DNA of 64,000 nucleotides from 40-80 sp964503665 (GTDB lineage: Bacteria > Bacteroidota > Bacteroidia > Flavobacteriales_D > Crocinitomicaceae): NCBI GenBank assembly GCA_964503665.1, contig CAZDAR010000004.1:38028-102027 (forward strand), given 5' to 3'. Below are positions 54,031-62,967 of this stretch, piece by piece (position 1 is the first letter of the stretch; each line of letters starts with the position of its first letter). The notes below the pieces were generated by a model. The model was not told the origin of the DNA, made no database searches, and saw only the letters and a program-made list of their open reading frames with translations. Both the position numbers and the translations under genes were made by a program.

Positions 54031-54477
54031 ATGGAAGTTATATTATTAAAAAACGTAGATAAGTTAGGATATAGAGATGAAGTGGTAGCAGTTAAGCCAG
54101 GTTATGGTCGTAACTACCTTATTCCTCAAGGATATGCTACTTTAGCAACTCCTTCTAACAAAAAAGCGCATGTTGAAAAAATGAAACAACGTTCTCACAA
54201 AGAAGAGAAAATTGTTGCTGAAGCGCAAGAGATAGCAACTAAAATCCAAGAAGCTGTATTGAAAATCATCACGAAAGTAGGTGAAAGCGGTAAAATCTTT
54301 GGTTCTGTTAACACGGTTCAATTATCTGAAGCATTAAAAGCAACAGGATTGGATATTGATAGAAAATCACTAAAAATCAAAGGAGAATCTATTAAAGAAG
54401 TAGGTACTTACGAAGCGGAAGCTCTTTTACACAAAGAGGTTCGTGTAGCTTTCAACTTTGAAGTTGTTGGAGAATAA
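54031..54477 (+). CDS. rplI: 50S ribosomal protein L9
   Basis: A 148-residue two-domain ribosomal protein. The N-terminal 23S-binding domain shows MEVILLKNVDKLGYRDEVV followed by VKPGYGRNYLIPQGYA. A long connecting helix leads to the C-terminal domain, with GKIFGSVNTVQLSEAL. The length is normal. A terminator follows about 20 bases after the stop. Confidence 0.97.
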   Translation: MEVILLKNVDKLGYRDEVVAVKPGYGRNYLIPQGYATLATPSNKKAHVEKMKQRSHKEEKIVAEAQEIATKIQEAVLKIITKVGESGKIFGSVNTVQLSEALKATGLDIDRKSLKIKGESIKEVGTYEAEALLHKEVRVAFNFEVVGE

Positions 54478-54496
54478 TCCAATCAACATAGCATTG

Positions 54497-54527
54497 AAAA
54501 AGCTGTTCAATTTGGACAGCTTTTTTT
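54497..54527 (+). terminator. Terminator of the S6-S18-L9 operon
   Basis: AAAAAGCTGTTC (54497-54508) pairs with GGACAGCTTTTT (54514-54525) around a 5-base loop and is followed by further T, a typical rho-independent terminator. Confidence 0.9.
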
Positions 54528-54605
54528 ATGCCTAAAAATTTGTTTTCGTCACATTATCAGAAAGAAAAGAATTATTTGTATGTTTAGCAGTTAAAGATTA
54601 AATGA

Positions 54606-54995
54606 ATGGAATTTAAAAACATTATTGGTGAAGTGGAAAAGTTTCATCAAGCATTTAAAATTGAAAATCATTACAAACCGACCAACTTAACCCAACAAGA
54701 AGTGGAGTTGAGACATCGATTAATGAAAGAAGAAAATGAGGAGTACCTAGAAGCAGCTAAAAACAACGATCTTGTTGAAATAGCAGATGCGCTTGGTGAT
54801 CAACTCTATATTTTATGTGGCACTATTTTGAGACACGGCTTTCAGCATAAAATTGAAGAAGTCTTTCATGAAATTCAACGTTCCAACATGAGCAAATTAG
54901 ATAAAGATGGAAACCCCATTTACCGGGAAGATGGTAAGGTTTTAAAGTCTGATTTATATTTTAAACCAAATATTAAACGGATTTTAGAAAAATAA
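54606..54995 (+). CDS. MazG/PRA-PH-like nucleotide pyrophosphohydrolase
   Basis: A 129-residue helical protein of the all-alpha NTP pyrophosphohydrolase superfamily. The metal-binding motif is visible as MKEENEEYLEA (about 40-50) and EIADALGDQLYILCGT (about 59-74), i.e. ExxE followed by ExxxD. The C terminus (DKDGNPIYREDGKVLKSDLYFKPNI) matches the subgroup often annotated 'nucleoside triphosphate pyrophosphohydrolase family'. The likely role is hydrolysis of non-canonical or excess (d)NTPs; the substrate is unknown. It is a single gene. Confidence 0.85.
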   Translation: MEFKNIIGEVEKFHQAFKIENHYKPTNLTQQEVELRHRLMKEENEEYLEAAKNNDLVEIADALGDQLYILCGTILRHGFQHKIEEVFHEIQRSNMSKLDKDGNPIYREDGKVLKSDLYFKPNIKRILEK

Positions 54996-55113
54996 GAACC
55001 CTTCATATGATACATCAGAATACTTAGAAAATTTTATTGTTAAATATTTTCAGACATATGTATCAATAATTGCTTTTTTATTATTACATTGAGAAAGTGA
55101 AAAATATATCCTA

Positions 55114-56397
55114 ATGAGACTTTTGATTATACTACTATTTTGCTGTAGTTTCCTTCAGGCGATTTCGCAAAGTACTTCTTATAATAATTCTTTTTCAAAT
55201 CATAAGAAGATTGTTAAAGCACTTCAAAATAATGAAATTTTAAGTCGAAACGATTTATTTGGAATCTATGATTATTACAGTGAAAACAACCAAGATTCAC
55301 TATATTTCTATAGCAATATGATAATTGAAATTGGAATAAAGTATGAAAATTGGGGGTACATAAACTGTGGTAAAGCATTTATGGTTGGATTTTTCAACAC
55401 CCAATCAAGAGTTGATATTGCCACCCAATTAGGGCGACAATCATTAGAGTATTTTATGAATACTGCGGATTACGAAATGATTTCATTTATTCAAAATCAA
55501 ATAGGAATTTCGTATACTTTGAGTAAAGAGTATGATAAGGCTAAATCCTGGTTTTTAAAATCAATCGAATCAGGAAAACAAACAGGCGACTTTAAAGAAA
55601 ATGCCGTAGGATTGAAAAATATTGCTGAATTACATTATAGAAAGGGAGAGTATGATTCTTCTTTACACTATATTAAGAGATTTATAAAGGTGATTGATAA
55701 TAGTAAAAGTCAAATCTCAACTAGTAAAGCATACAATCAATTAGGGAATATTTATAGAGAAATGGGAGATAATGAACGTGCTATTACGTTTTATAAAATG
55801 TCATTAACATTCATCGATAATAAAGAGTCTGCTATCGTCAGGGGAAATGCCTATAATAATTTAGCAATCATGTATTTTGAGAAAGATCCAGAACTTGCAA
55901 AGACTTATTTTTTCAAATCTCTTAAAGCGCGTCAAAAAATCAATTTACCACCAAAAATTGCAGATTCTTATTTAAATTTAGGACATTGGTATTTTACGAT
56001 GGAAAAGCTTGATAGTGCCATGTATTATTATAATTTCATGCTTGAATACTGTTTGAAAAATAAATATGATGATGGTCAAATTGAGGCTTATAGTGCTATA
56101 CAGAATTATTATGAAATACTGAAAGATGAACAAAAAGTACTCCTGTTTTCTGAGAAGCAAAAAGAATTATCCGATAAAGTGATAGAAGAAAAAAAAAGAG
56201 CACTTGATGAATATATAGAAAAGACAAATAGCCTTTTTACGGCCGAAGAAGAGTTGTCTGAAAAAGCAGGTCACCTAGCTTCACAACTAAAGCTTGATGC
56301 CCAAATGGGGAAATACAGATCTATTGCGTTAATAATCCTTCTTGCTTCTAGTATTATAGGCTTGATCTACTATGTCTATAATATAAAGCACAAATAA
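55114..56397 (+). CDS. Exported TPR protein with C-terminal TM
   Basis: A 427-residue protein with a signal peptide (LLIILLFCCSFLQAISQ, about 3-19). At least five tetratricopeptide repeats lie between about 95 and 350, for example SKAYNQLGNIYREMGDNERAITFYKMSL and GNAYNNLAIMYFEKDPELAKTYF. A coiled-coil stretch follows, then one TM near the end (SIALIILLASSIIGLIYYVYN, about 402-422). In Bacteroidota such TPR-TM proteins often continue into a histidine kinase or HTH-LuxR domain. Here the protein stops a few residues after the TM, so it is a sensor-like piece without an output domain. No partner gene is adjacent. Confidence 0.85.
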   Translation: MRLLIILLFCCSFLQAISQSTSYNNSFSNHKKIVKALQNNEILSRNDLFGIYDYYSENNQDSLYFYSNMIIEIGIKYENWGYINCGKAFMVGFFNTQSRVDIATQLGRQSLEYFMNTADYEMISFIQNQIGISYTLSKEYDKAKSWFLKSIESGKQTGDFKENAVGLKNIAELHYRKGEYDSSLHYIKRFIKVIDNSKSQISTSKAYNQLGNIYREMGDNERAITFYKMSLTFIDNKESAIVRGNAYNNLAIMYFEKDPELAKTYFFKSLKARQKINLPPKIADSYLNLGHWYFTMEKLDSAMYYYNFMLEYCLKNKYDDGQIEAYSAIQNYYEILKDEQKVLLFSEKQKELSDKVIEEKKRALDEYIEKTNSLFTAEEELSEKAGHLASQLKLDAQMGKYRSIALIILLASSIIGLIYYVYNIKHK

Positions 56398-56585
56398 ACG
56401 TCCTTACCTTTTAAGTGCTTGATTTATCCCTTGTATTTTTCAATGTTTTTTGATTCATAAATATAAATGTTATATATTATTAACAAATCGAAATTTCGTA
56501 ATCACATGCTTTTCAATAATTTGTTTCTTTTATTTTAATTTTAATGCGTATTATTGCAAGTAAATAATGTTCTAAAATTAAATTA

Positions 56586-58190
56586 ATGAAAAAGGCTACT
56601 CAACTTATGGGCATAGGATTGTTTTCAGTCCTCGCTTTATTCTCATGTAAAAAACTTGACTTGGATAAGCTTACAATGGGTGAATGGAATCCTAACTTAG
56701 CTATTCCTCTTGCACATTCAACGTTTGACGTATACGATGTTTTAGCCTATACAGATCATAATGATTTGGTGGTTATTGATCCGAATTCAGGTCTATTAGC
56801 CTTGATTTACAATAGTGACGTTACGTCTATTCAGGGAAATCAATTTATGATTAGTAATGATTTTTCAAAATCAAAAAATGTATCATTAACAGATATGGGA
56901 GGAGTTTCATCTCCCGCTTTTTCTTCAAGTTTATCTCACAACGATAATGAAGTAGTTGATTTTAGCTTTAGTAATGGTGCGCTAATAAAAGAATTCAAAT
57001 TTGATGACGGAAATTTCGATATTGCTGTTACCTCTTCATTTAAGCATCCAATTACAATCAATATTTCTATTCCTTCATTAAAGAAAAATGGGGCTCCATT
57101 TACAACAGCAATTAACCTTGCTGCTGCTTCTGGCTCTAATTCTACTTCTTCAGTGAACGAAAATCTAAGTGATTACATTGCTGATTTGACTTTAAACAAC
57201 ACGTCTTCCAACAAACTAAAAGTCAATTATTCCATTAGCGTAAATGGTAATGGTAATCCAATTTTACCAACTGATAACCTTTCTTTTAGCTTTAACTTTT
57301 CTTCTATGACAATGAATTATGCAAAAGGTTATTTTGGGACTCAGAATATTGATATGCATAAAGATTCAGTACTCCTGAAAATTTATCAAACACTAGATGA
57401 AGGTCAATTTGAATTAGTGGATCCTAAAGTACGTTTCTTCATCAACAATTCTTTTGGAATGCCTATTGATTTGAAACTGAATCAAATTAGTACTATTAAT
57501 ATCAATACCAATCAAGTTCTTAACTTATTAGGTTTTACACAAACAATTACCTTAAATGCTCCTACTGTAATTGGCGATTCAGTAATGACAACTGTAGCTT
57601 TCGATAAAAACAATACGACAAACATACAGCAAGTAGTAACGCCAGCACCAAAGTATTTGACATTTGATGCCAAAGCTGTCACGAACCCTAATGGAAACCT
57701 AGGAACAGATAACTTTATTTCTAAGAAGTCTAAAATTGAAATTAAAAGTGAAGTTGAATTACCTTTACACGGCCTTGCTTATAACTTTAAAGTAAGAGAT
57801 ACTGTTGACTTTTCAAGTCCTAGTGAATCTAAAAACATAAGAAGTGTAATGTTCCGATTGATTACTAATAATGGATTTCCAATTAATGTTTTTGCAAAAA
57901 TAAAGTTCTTGGATGAGAACCATAATGAGGTGTTTGTGTTAACTGATGAACAAAAATTACTGGTGATGTCAGCAGAAGTAGATGGGCAAGGTAAAGTGAC
58001 CTCTAGTAGTAAAAAGATTACCGACTTGACTCTAAGTCAGGCTCAAATTGATTTGTTAGACCAGGTTAAATACATTGAGTTATTTGCAGAGGCAAATACC
58101 AAAGATTTTCAATCAGGCAAGAATATAAAAATTTATGATACCTATAAATTAGACTTGAAGTTAAGTGTTCAATTCGAAGCAAAATTTTAA
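56586..58190 (+). CDS. Unknown lipoprotein of 534 aa
   Basis: A 534-residue protein whose N terminus (MKKATQLMGIGLFSVLALFSCKK) is a lipoprotein signal with Cys at residue 21. The rest is beta-rich, beginning MGEWNPNLAIPLAHSTFDVYDVL, a start seen in many uncharacterised Bacteroidota outer-membrane lipoproteins. I know no function. There is no TM or sorting tail. The next gene, a DUF5723 outer-membrane-type protein, follows only 4 bp after its stop, so the pair is cotranscribed and probably works together at the outer membrane. Confidence 0.75.
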   Translation: MKKATQLMGIGLFSVLALFSCKKLDLDKLTMGEWNPNLAIPLAHSTFDVYDVLAYTDHNDLVVIDPNSGLLALIYNSDVTSIQGNQFMISNDFSKSKNVSLTDMGGVSSPAFSSSLSHNDNEVVDFSFSNGALIKEFKFDDGNFDIAVTSSFKHPITINISIPSLKKNGAPFTTAINLAAASGSNSTSSVNENLSDYIADLTLNNTSSNKLKVNYSISVNGNGNPILPTDNLSFSFNFSSMTMNYAKGYFGTQNIDMHKDSVLLKIYQTLDEGQFELVDPKVRFFINNSFGMPIDLKLNQISTININTNQVLNLLGFTQTITLNAPTVIGDSVMTTVAFDKNNTTNIQQVVTPAPKYLTFDAKAVTNPNGNLGTDNFISKKSKIEIKSEVELPLHGLAYNFKVRDTVDFSSPSESKNIRSVMFRLITNNGFPINVFAKIKFLDENHNEVFVLTDEQKLLVMSAEVDGQGKVTSSSKKITDLTLSQAQIDLLDQVKYIELFAEANTKDFQSGKNIKIYDTYKLDLKLSVQFEAKF

Positions 58191-58194
58191 TAGT

Positions 58195-59616
58195 ATGAAA
58201 GTAGTTAGTTTTATTGCCTGTCTTTTTATTGGATTTTCGGCTCATAATTTATATGCACAGCAGAACTTTACCATGTATTCTATGACCAAATTGGGTCAAG
58301 CGCATTATGAAAACCCTGCATATCGTGCAAATGGAAAAGTGTACATTGGTATTGGACTTAGTCATCATTCGATTGGACTTAATCATAGTGGTTTTAGATT
58401 AAATAAGGTTATTGTACCTAGAGCACAAGATGATTCTTTGACGATTGATCAGGAAGCCTTAAAAAAGTCCCTTTGGAAAAGAAATTACATCATGGCCGAT
58501 GTGCGGAATGAATTATTCGGTTTTGGATTAAATGTCAAGAAAAATTATTTTAGCTTAGCTATTACGAATAGAATTATGTCTACGATTATCTATCCTAAGG
58601 ACTTATTCGTTTTAGCTTTAGAAGGTAATGGACGCTCATTGCTAGGTAATCGTGCAAGTTTGGATGGTTTGGGAGCTCAAATTGATGGATATATCGAATA
58701 TGCACTTGGTTTTAACAGAGAAATAAATAGTCAATGGAGAGTAGGAGGTCGACTAAAGCTTTTATCTGGTTATGCTAATTTTTCTACTAAAAAATCCAAG
58801 TTAGGATTAACGACTGATGAGGAAACATTTGATTTAACTGTAGACGGTAAGTTTAAATTTGCTTCTTCTGGATTCAGAAGTATGATTTCATCTGACTCGA
58901 CAAATGATGAAGGATTTGATTTTACAAATGCATATAATTTCAAAAACTTTGGAATGTCTCTTGATTTGGGAGCGACGTATAACATTAATGATAAGATTAC
59001 AGTGAGTGCTTCTTTATTGGATCTTGGTTTTATACGTTGGAAAACACAAACGGCAAATTACGAAACGGATAATTTAGATTTTCACTTTGAAGGTGTTGAT
59101 TTAAACGCGTTCTTACATGATTCCACCGATTATCTAGACCGATTAATAGACACACTTCAATCAAAAGTGGATAAGGACTTTACATACGACCCGTATACTT
59201 CAGCCATTAGTGCACGCTTCTACCTAGGAGCAAGCTATAAAGTGACTGATTGGTTTAGTGCTGGGATTACTTCATATAATCAAATTGTAAATAATCGCCT
59301 TCGATCAGCTATAGTTTTATCTGGAACAATTCAGTTGAAAAATTGGTTAGGATTTACCGCAAACTATTCTTCATATGGAAGGTCTTGGGGTAATATCGGT
59401 TTAGGATTGTCGCTTCGTGGTGGACCTATTCAGTTCTTTGTGATGACAGATAATATTTTAGGAATTAATTATTACGGAACTAAAAATATTCATGCTTCTT
59501 TTGGAATTAACTTACTAATTGGAAAATTAGATAAGAAAAAGGGAACACAAGATAGTTTTGGAAATCAAAAAAGTACTCAGAAGAAGGAAAAGAAAGTAAA
59601 AAAGAAAACAGAATAA
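58195..59616 (+). CDS. DUF5723-family putative outer-membrane protein
   Basis: A 473-residue protein from the ATG at 58195, which starts a proper signal peptide (MKVVSFIACLFIGFSAHNLYA). The frame is open back to 58165, but the extension overlaps the upstream gene and spoils the signal. The body resembles PorP/SprF-like and DUF5723 proteins: FTMYSMTKLGQAHYENPAY near the N terminus, then beta strands alternating with turns up to GINLLIGKL, suggesting a beta barrel. The last 35 residues are a lysine-rich hydrophilic tail (KKEKKVKKKTE). The function is unknown. It is paired with the upstream lipoprotein. Confidence 0.78.
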   Translation: MKVVSFIACLFIGFSAHNLYAQQNFTMYSMTKLGQAHYENPAYRANGKVYIGIGLSHHSIGLNHSGFRLNKVIVPRAQDDSLTIDQEALKKSLWKRNYIMADVRNELFGFGLNVKKNYFSLAITNRIMSTIIYPKDLFVLALEGNGRSLLGNRASLDGLGAQIDGYIEYALGFNREINSQWRVGGRLKLLSGYANFSTKKSKLGLTTDEETFDLTVDGKFKFASSGFRSMISSDSTNDEGFDFTNAYNFKNFGMSLDLGATYNINDKITVSASLLDLGFIRWKTQTANYETDNLDFHFEGVDLNAFLHDSTDYLDRLIDTLQSKVDKDFTYDPYTSAISARFYLGASYKVTDWFSAGITSYNQIVNNRLRSAIVLSGTIQLKNWLGFTANYSSYGRSWGNIGLGLSLRGGPIQFFVMTDNILGINYYGTKNIHASFGINLLIGKLDKKKGTQDSFGNQKSTQKKEKKVKKKTE

Positions 59617-59620
59617 AAAA

Positions 59621-60109
59621 TTACTTCTTAGAATCTTTCATTAGTACCATTTTAATGAAAGCCATATTTTCTTTGCTAGTAGTTTTGAAACCGAGCATTT
59701 TGTTATATGCAATTATCGTAGCATTCGATGCTTTGACTTTTGCATATAAATAATTTAAATTTTCGTGTTCGAATGCATATTGAATGATTATTTTGGATGC
59801 TTCTATAGTTATTCCTGTTCCTATAAATTGTTCATTGCCTATATAAAGGCCACTTTCAGCACCATTATCTAAGGTTTTGCCAGAAATATATATTGTACCT
59901 ACTGGAATCTTTTCTGTTGTTTCAATGATGAAGTAATGATAACCTTGTTCGCTAATGTTTCTATACCATTGAAGGTGCTCTTCCCATGAAATATGTTTTT
60001 GGTATTCCATATATTGAAGCACATGTTCTTTGTTTCGCCATTCTAATAACAATGATAAATCGACTTCTTCAATGCTCCTTAATTGACAGTATTTACCTTT
60101 TAAAAACAT
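59621..60109 (-). CDS. GNAT family N-acetyltransferase
   Basis: A 162-residue acetyltransferase of the RimJ/RimL-like type. It has LRSIEEVDLSLLLEWRN near the start, YFIIETTEKIPVGTIYI in the middle, the acetyl-CoA loop region GNEQFIGTGITIEASKIII, and the late YAKVKASNATIIAYNKMLGFK typical of GNAT folds. I choose the ATG at 60109 (MFLKGKYCQLRS); an upstream ATG at 60127 would add hydrophobic residues and a longer overlap with the GT2 gene. It probably acts on a sugar or amine in the neighbouring pathway, which is inferred from position only. Confidence 0.8.
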   Translation of the reverse strand: MFLKGKYCQLRSIEEVDLSLLLEWRNKEHVLQYMEYQKHISWEEHLQWYRNISEQGYHYFIIETTEKIPVGTIYISGKTLDNGAESGLYIGNEQFIGTGITIEASKIIIQYAFEHENLNYLYAKVKASNATIIAYNKMLGFKTTSKENMAFIKMVLMKDSKK

Positions 60110-61088
60110 CATGAGAACGAATAACAATGTTATTTAACTGATTTTGGGATGACCATATTTTTCGAATGTACTCGCCAATTATTCCCAAGGCGAATAAAAT
60201 CAATCCTGAACTGAAAAATATAGAAACAATAATGGACGTAAATCCCATTTCTACATCTTGTGCTAGTTTCTGCCATATGAAGTAGCATCCAATTCCAAAG
60301 AAAGTAAGTGACATAACAATTCCCAAACGTGTAATAATTTTTAATGGAATTGAAGAGTGAAATAAGATGATGTTTAACGCAAATCCAATCAATTTTAAGT
60401 AAGAATAGGATGATTTTCCGTCTGCTCGTTTGAAATGTTCCACTTTGACCATTTCCACTGTCGATGAATAGTTGATGAGGTATTCATCTAAGAAAACAAG
60501 GGGTTTATTTTTATCTTCAAATGAATGTAAGATCTCTTTTTTGATTAATCGAAAGGAAGTGATGTTGACCAAACGAGGGTTGGATAATTTGACAATTTGT
60601 TTTAATAGGAAAGAGCCTATGTTTCGTATGAAAGAATGTTTCTTTTCAGTAAAAACTCCGTAAATTAAATCGGGACTTTTGTCATTATAAACGTCTATCA
60701 ACTTTACTATCTCCCTTGGGTTATGCTGTAAGTCATCGTCTAAAGTGATAGCGTACTTTTCTTTAACTTGGCTGAGTCCAATCATTGTTGCACTATGCTG
60801 ACCAATATTCTTTGCAAGGCGAATAAGTTCAATTTCAAAAGGATATTCGGATTGAATTGTTTTAACTTTTTGATAGGTGTCGTCTTTACTAAAATCATCT
60901 ACTATGATCACCCTAAATGAAAAATCACTGTAAAACTCATGTAACGCATCTAATAAAGATACAATTCGCTTTGACGCATTGTAAACCGGTATAACAATAT
61001 CAAAATCAGCAGTTCTCAAGGGCAGTAATGTTTGTGTTAAAGTTAGTTGTTTCCATGACAACATTACAAATTTTAAAGCCAACGCCAA
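60093..61088 (-). CDS. GT2 family glycosyltransferase with C-terminal membrane anchors (DPM1/GtrB-like)
   Basis: A frame of up to 331 residues. The GT2 core starts with FDIVIPVYNASKRIVSLLDAL and has the DXD-like LDDDLQHNPREI near 115-126. Two TMs at about 236-257 and 275-300 are followed by a polar tail (EYIRKIWSSQNQLNN), as in dolichyl- or undecaprenyl-phosphate sugar transferases. The ATG at 61088 overlaps the KAS III gene by 83 bases. A TTG at 61019 (LRTADFDIVIP) would start just before the fold and overlap by only about 14 bases, and is a plausible real start. The product is likely a polyprenyl-phosphate sugar or a transferred sugar on a surface glycan. Confidence 0.88.
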   Translation of the reverse strand: MALALKFVMLSWKQLTLTQTLLPLRTADFDIVIPVYNASKRIVSLLDALHEFYSDFSFRVIIVDDFSKDDTYQKVKTIQSEYPFEIELIRLAKNIGQHSATMIGLSQVKEKYAITLDDDLQHNPREIVKLIDVYNDKSPDLIYGVFTEKKHSFIRNIGSFLLKQIVKLSNPRLVNITSFRLIKKEILHSFEDKNKPLVFLDEYLINYSSTVEMVKVEHFKRADGKSSYSYLKLIGFALNIILFHSSIPLKIITRLGIVMSLTFFGIGCYFIWQKLAQDVEMGFTSIIVSIFFSSGLILFALGIIGEYIRKIWSSQNQLNNIVIRSHDVFKR

Positions 61089-61947
61089 AACCTGAAAGTA
61101 AAATTTTCTGATTATCTCTCATTGAAGCTCCATTTAAAGCCAATGTCAAAGGGATAGATGCGGAAGATGAATTGCCATATTCTAAGATGGATTGAGGAGT
61201 TCGCTCTTCTGAAACCTTCAATTGTCGAATAATAGTATTGGTAATAATCTTATTTGCTTGATGGAAATAAAATGAGGAGATATCTTCACGGTTTAGACTA
61301 TTTTGAGACAGTAACTCTTGTATGGAATTGGCGACATGTAAAGTGCTGAATTGATAGACATCTAATCCGTTTAGTGTCATCAGTCCATTTTCTGAATTGA
61401 TAGCGCAATAACCTTCTGCATAGCTTTTAATGTTCGAAGCAAATAGTTGGTTTGTTCCCTTTTCTAATAATGTTATAGCGGCAATGTCTGAAAATAAAGG
61501 TTGAACTGTGTAATTCTTTTCATCGATAATATGACTACTAAAATCACCATTACAAATCAAGATTCGCTGAGCAGCTGTAGATTGAAATAATGCGTTTGCC
61601 AGAATCAACGCTTCCGTATAACCACTACATCCAGAGATGAAATCGTATGTGCTAATCGCTTCTTTAAAATTGAGTTGTTGGTTTAAGTAATTTGAAAGTG
61701 AGGGGATTAACTTAGAGGGCGTTTGTGTTACAGTAATGAGAGCGTCAATAGTTTTGACATCATTCACTACTTGTTGAATCCCTTTTACAAAGTAGTCTTC
61801 AATTTTGTGATTTTTGGGTGAAACATAACGATAGCGTATTCCTGTTGACTTTACAAATTTGTCAATCTCAGGAATAATGTCTTCAAATAATGCTAAATTA
61901 TCGACTCGTTTTTCTGAATGGACAATATGTATAGCCTTAATGTTCAT
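61006..61947 (-). CDS. 3-oxoacyl-ACP synthase III-like condensing enzyme
   Basis: A 313-residue KAS III (FabH-type) thiolase-fold protein. The catalytic triad is readable: Cys107 in ISGCSGYTEAL, His229 in FYFHQANKII and Asn259 in EYGNSSSASIP. The C terminus (ILLSGFGVGFKICNVVME) is typical. It is slightly shorter than housekeeping FabH and lies beside its own carrier protein (14 bp away), so it probably serves a dedicated acyl pathway rather than bulk fatty-acid synthesis. The substrate cannot be told. Confidence 0.88.
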   Translation of the reverse strand: MNIKAIHIVHSEKRVDNLALFEDIIPEIDKFVKSTGIRYRYVSPKNHKIEDYFVKGIQQVVNDVKTIDALITVTQTPSKLIPSLSNYLNQQLNFKEAISTYDFISGCSGYTEALILANALFQSTAAQRILICNGDFSSHIIDEKNYTVQPLFSDIAAITLLEKGTNQLFASNIKSYAEGYCAINSENGLMTLNGLDVYQFSTLHVANSIQELLSQNSLNREDISSFYFHQANKIITNTIIRQLKVSEERTPQSILEYGNSSSASIPLTLALNGASMRDNQKILLSGFGVGFKICNVVMETTNFNTNITALENC

Positions 61948-61961
61948 ATTAATTTAGAGGA

Positions 61962-62183
61962 TTATTTTAACAAAGTATAAAAATCCTGAACGGTTTTCGC
62001 GGTAGCCAATTCTGCTGGAGAAATTAATTTTCCTGAGACTTCATGGATCCGTGAAATAATTAACAATGCATTTAATGAACTCCAATTTCTCAATTCTCGG
62101 AATAGAAAGTTGGGTTGTATTTCAGTTTTATCCATTGATAATTCGTCGCACAGTAATTCTATAAAATCGTCAAAAGTGTTCAT
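61962..62183 (-). CDS. Acyl carrier protein (dedicated)
   Basis: A 73-residue four-helix carrier. The pantetheine-accepting Ser lies in NWSSLNALLIISRIHE (about 33-48), where the usual Asp before Ser is replaced by Ser (SSL rather than DSL). That is common in pathway-specific ACPs. The N-terminal FDDFIELLCDELSMD and C-terminal AKTVQDFYTLL fit the family. It is the first gene of the minus-strand acyl/glycosyl group and divergent from the HEAT-like gene (214 bp apart). Confidence 0.85.
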   Translation of the reverse strand: MNTFDDFIELLCDELSMDKTEIQPNFLFRELRNWSSLNALLIISRIHEVSGKLISPAELATAKTVQDFYTLLK

Positions 62184-62397
62184 CTATTTGCTAAATCAAA
62201 ATAGTAAAGAACGAATATAAGGAAATTTTAAAAATTAAATGAATGCTAGTTAAATAAAAATAGTGCTATTTCTGAGTTTAATTACCGTTTTTTGAAAAGT
62301 ATCAACCGTTTTTTCCCATTAAAATTTAGAATAAGGAGGCATAAACAGCAGGCAATTCCTATTTTTGTAATTTACATTTATTTCAATTGTTGATATT

Positions 62398-62967
62398 ATG
62401 CCAAACCAAGATAAATTACCGACCAAGAAGACCGAGAATAAAAAATTAAAGATAACAGCTGCCATTGAAGTTTTAAAATCATTAGATGAAAAAAAATTTA
62501 ATACAGCACTTGATGACTTAAAAACATTCGGCGACGATTCTGTTATTGCTGTTTTGGCGAGTTTGTATAGTAAATGTTCTCACGAACAACAACTTCAAAT
62601 AGCAACATTCATTTCGGATATTAGAGATGAAGAAGCTCAAAACACACTTGTTGAAGTAATCTTAGATGAAAAAGACGAAGCGACCAGAGTGGCCTTCCTT
62701 TCAGCGATTTGGAGCAGTGGATTGGATTTTAGTGAATATTTACATGAATTTGTTCGGATTGCAATCAAAGGAACTTTATTAGACGCCATCGAATGTTATA
62801 CAATTATTGAGAATTTAGAAGGACCGTTTGAGGAAGATGTTGTGATGGAATCAAAAGTGTTCATCAAAGAAAACATGGAATCTATCCTCTCGGACGCTCA
62901 AAAAGGAGTTCTATTAGGGGATATTTTATTGAAAATTGAAGAATTTGATCAACAACTTGAATCTTAA
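62398..62967 (+). CDS. HEAT-like helical protein of unknown function
   Basis: A 189-residue, acidic, all-helical protein without signal or TM. Regular helical pairs such as DDSVIAVLASLYSKCSHEQQ, LQIATFISDIRDEEAQNTLVEVI and ATRVAFLSAIWSSGLDFSEYL suggest HEAT-like repeats. The N terminus is lysine-rich. I know no precise function. A TATTTTTG -7 match lies 31 bases upstream (62360-62367). Its end overlaps the start of the LuxE-like gene by 32 bases, so the two are cotranscribed and translationally linked. Confidence 0.7.
   Translation: MPNQDKLPTKKTENKKLKITAAIEVLKSLDEKKFNTALDDLKTFGDDSVIAVLASLYSKCSHEQQLQIATFISDIRDEEAQNTLVEVILDEKDEATRVAFLSAIWSSGLDFSEYLHEFVRIAIKGTLLDAIECYTIIENLEGPFEEDVVMESKVFIKENMESILSDAQKGVLLGDILLKIEEFDQQLES

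Noticed and set aside
58165..58194. Upstream ATG for the DUF5723 gene
   Set aside because: It overlaps the lipoprotein gene and places ten polar residues before a clean signal peptide that starts at 58195.
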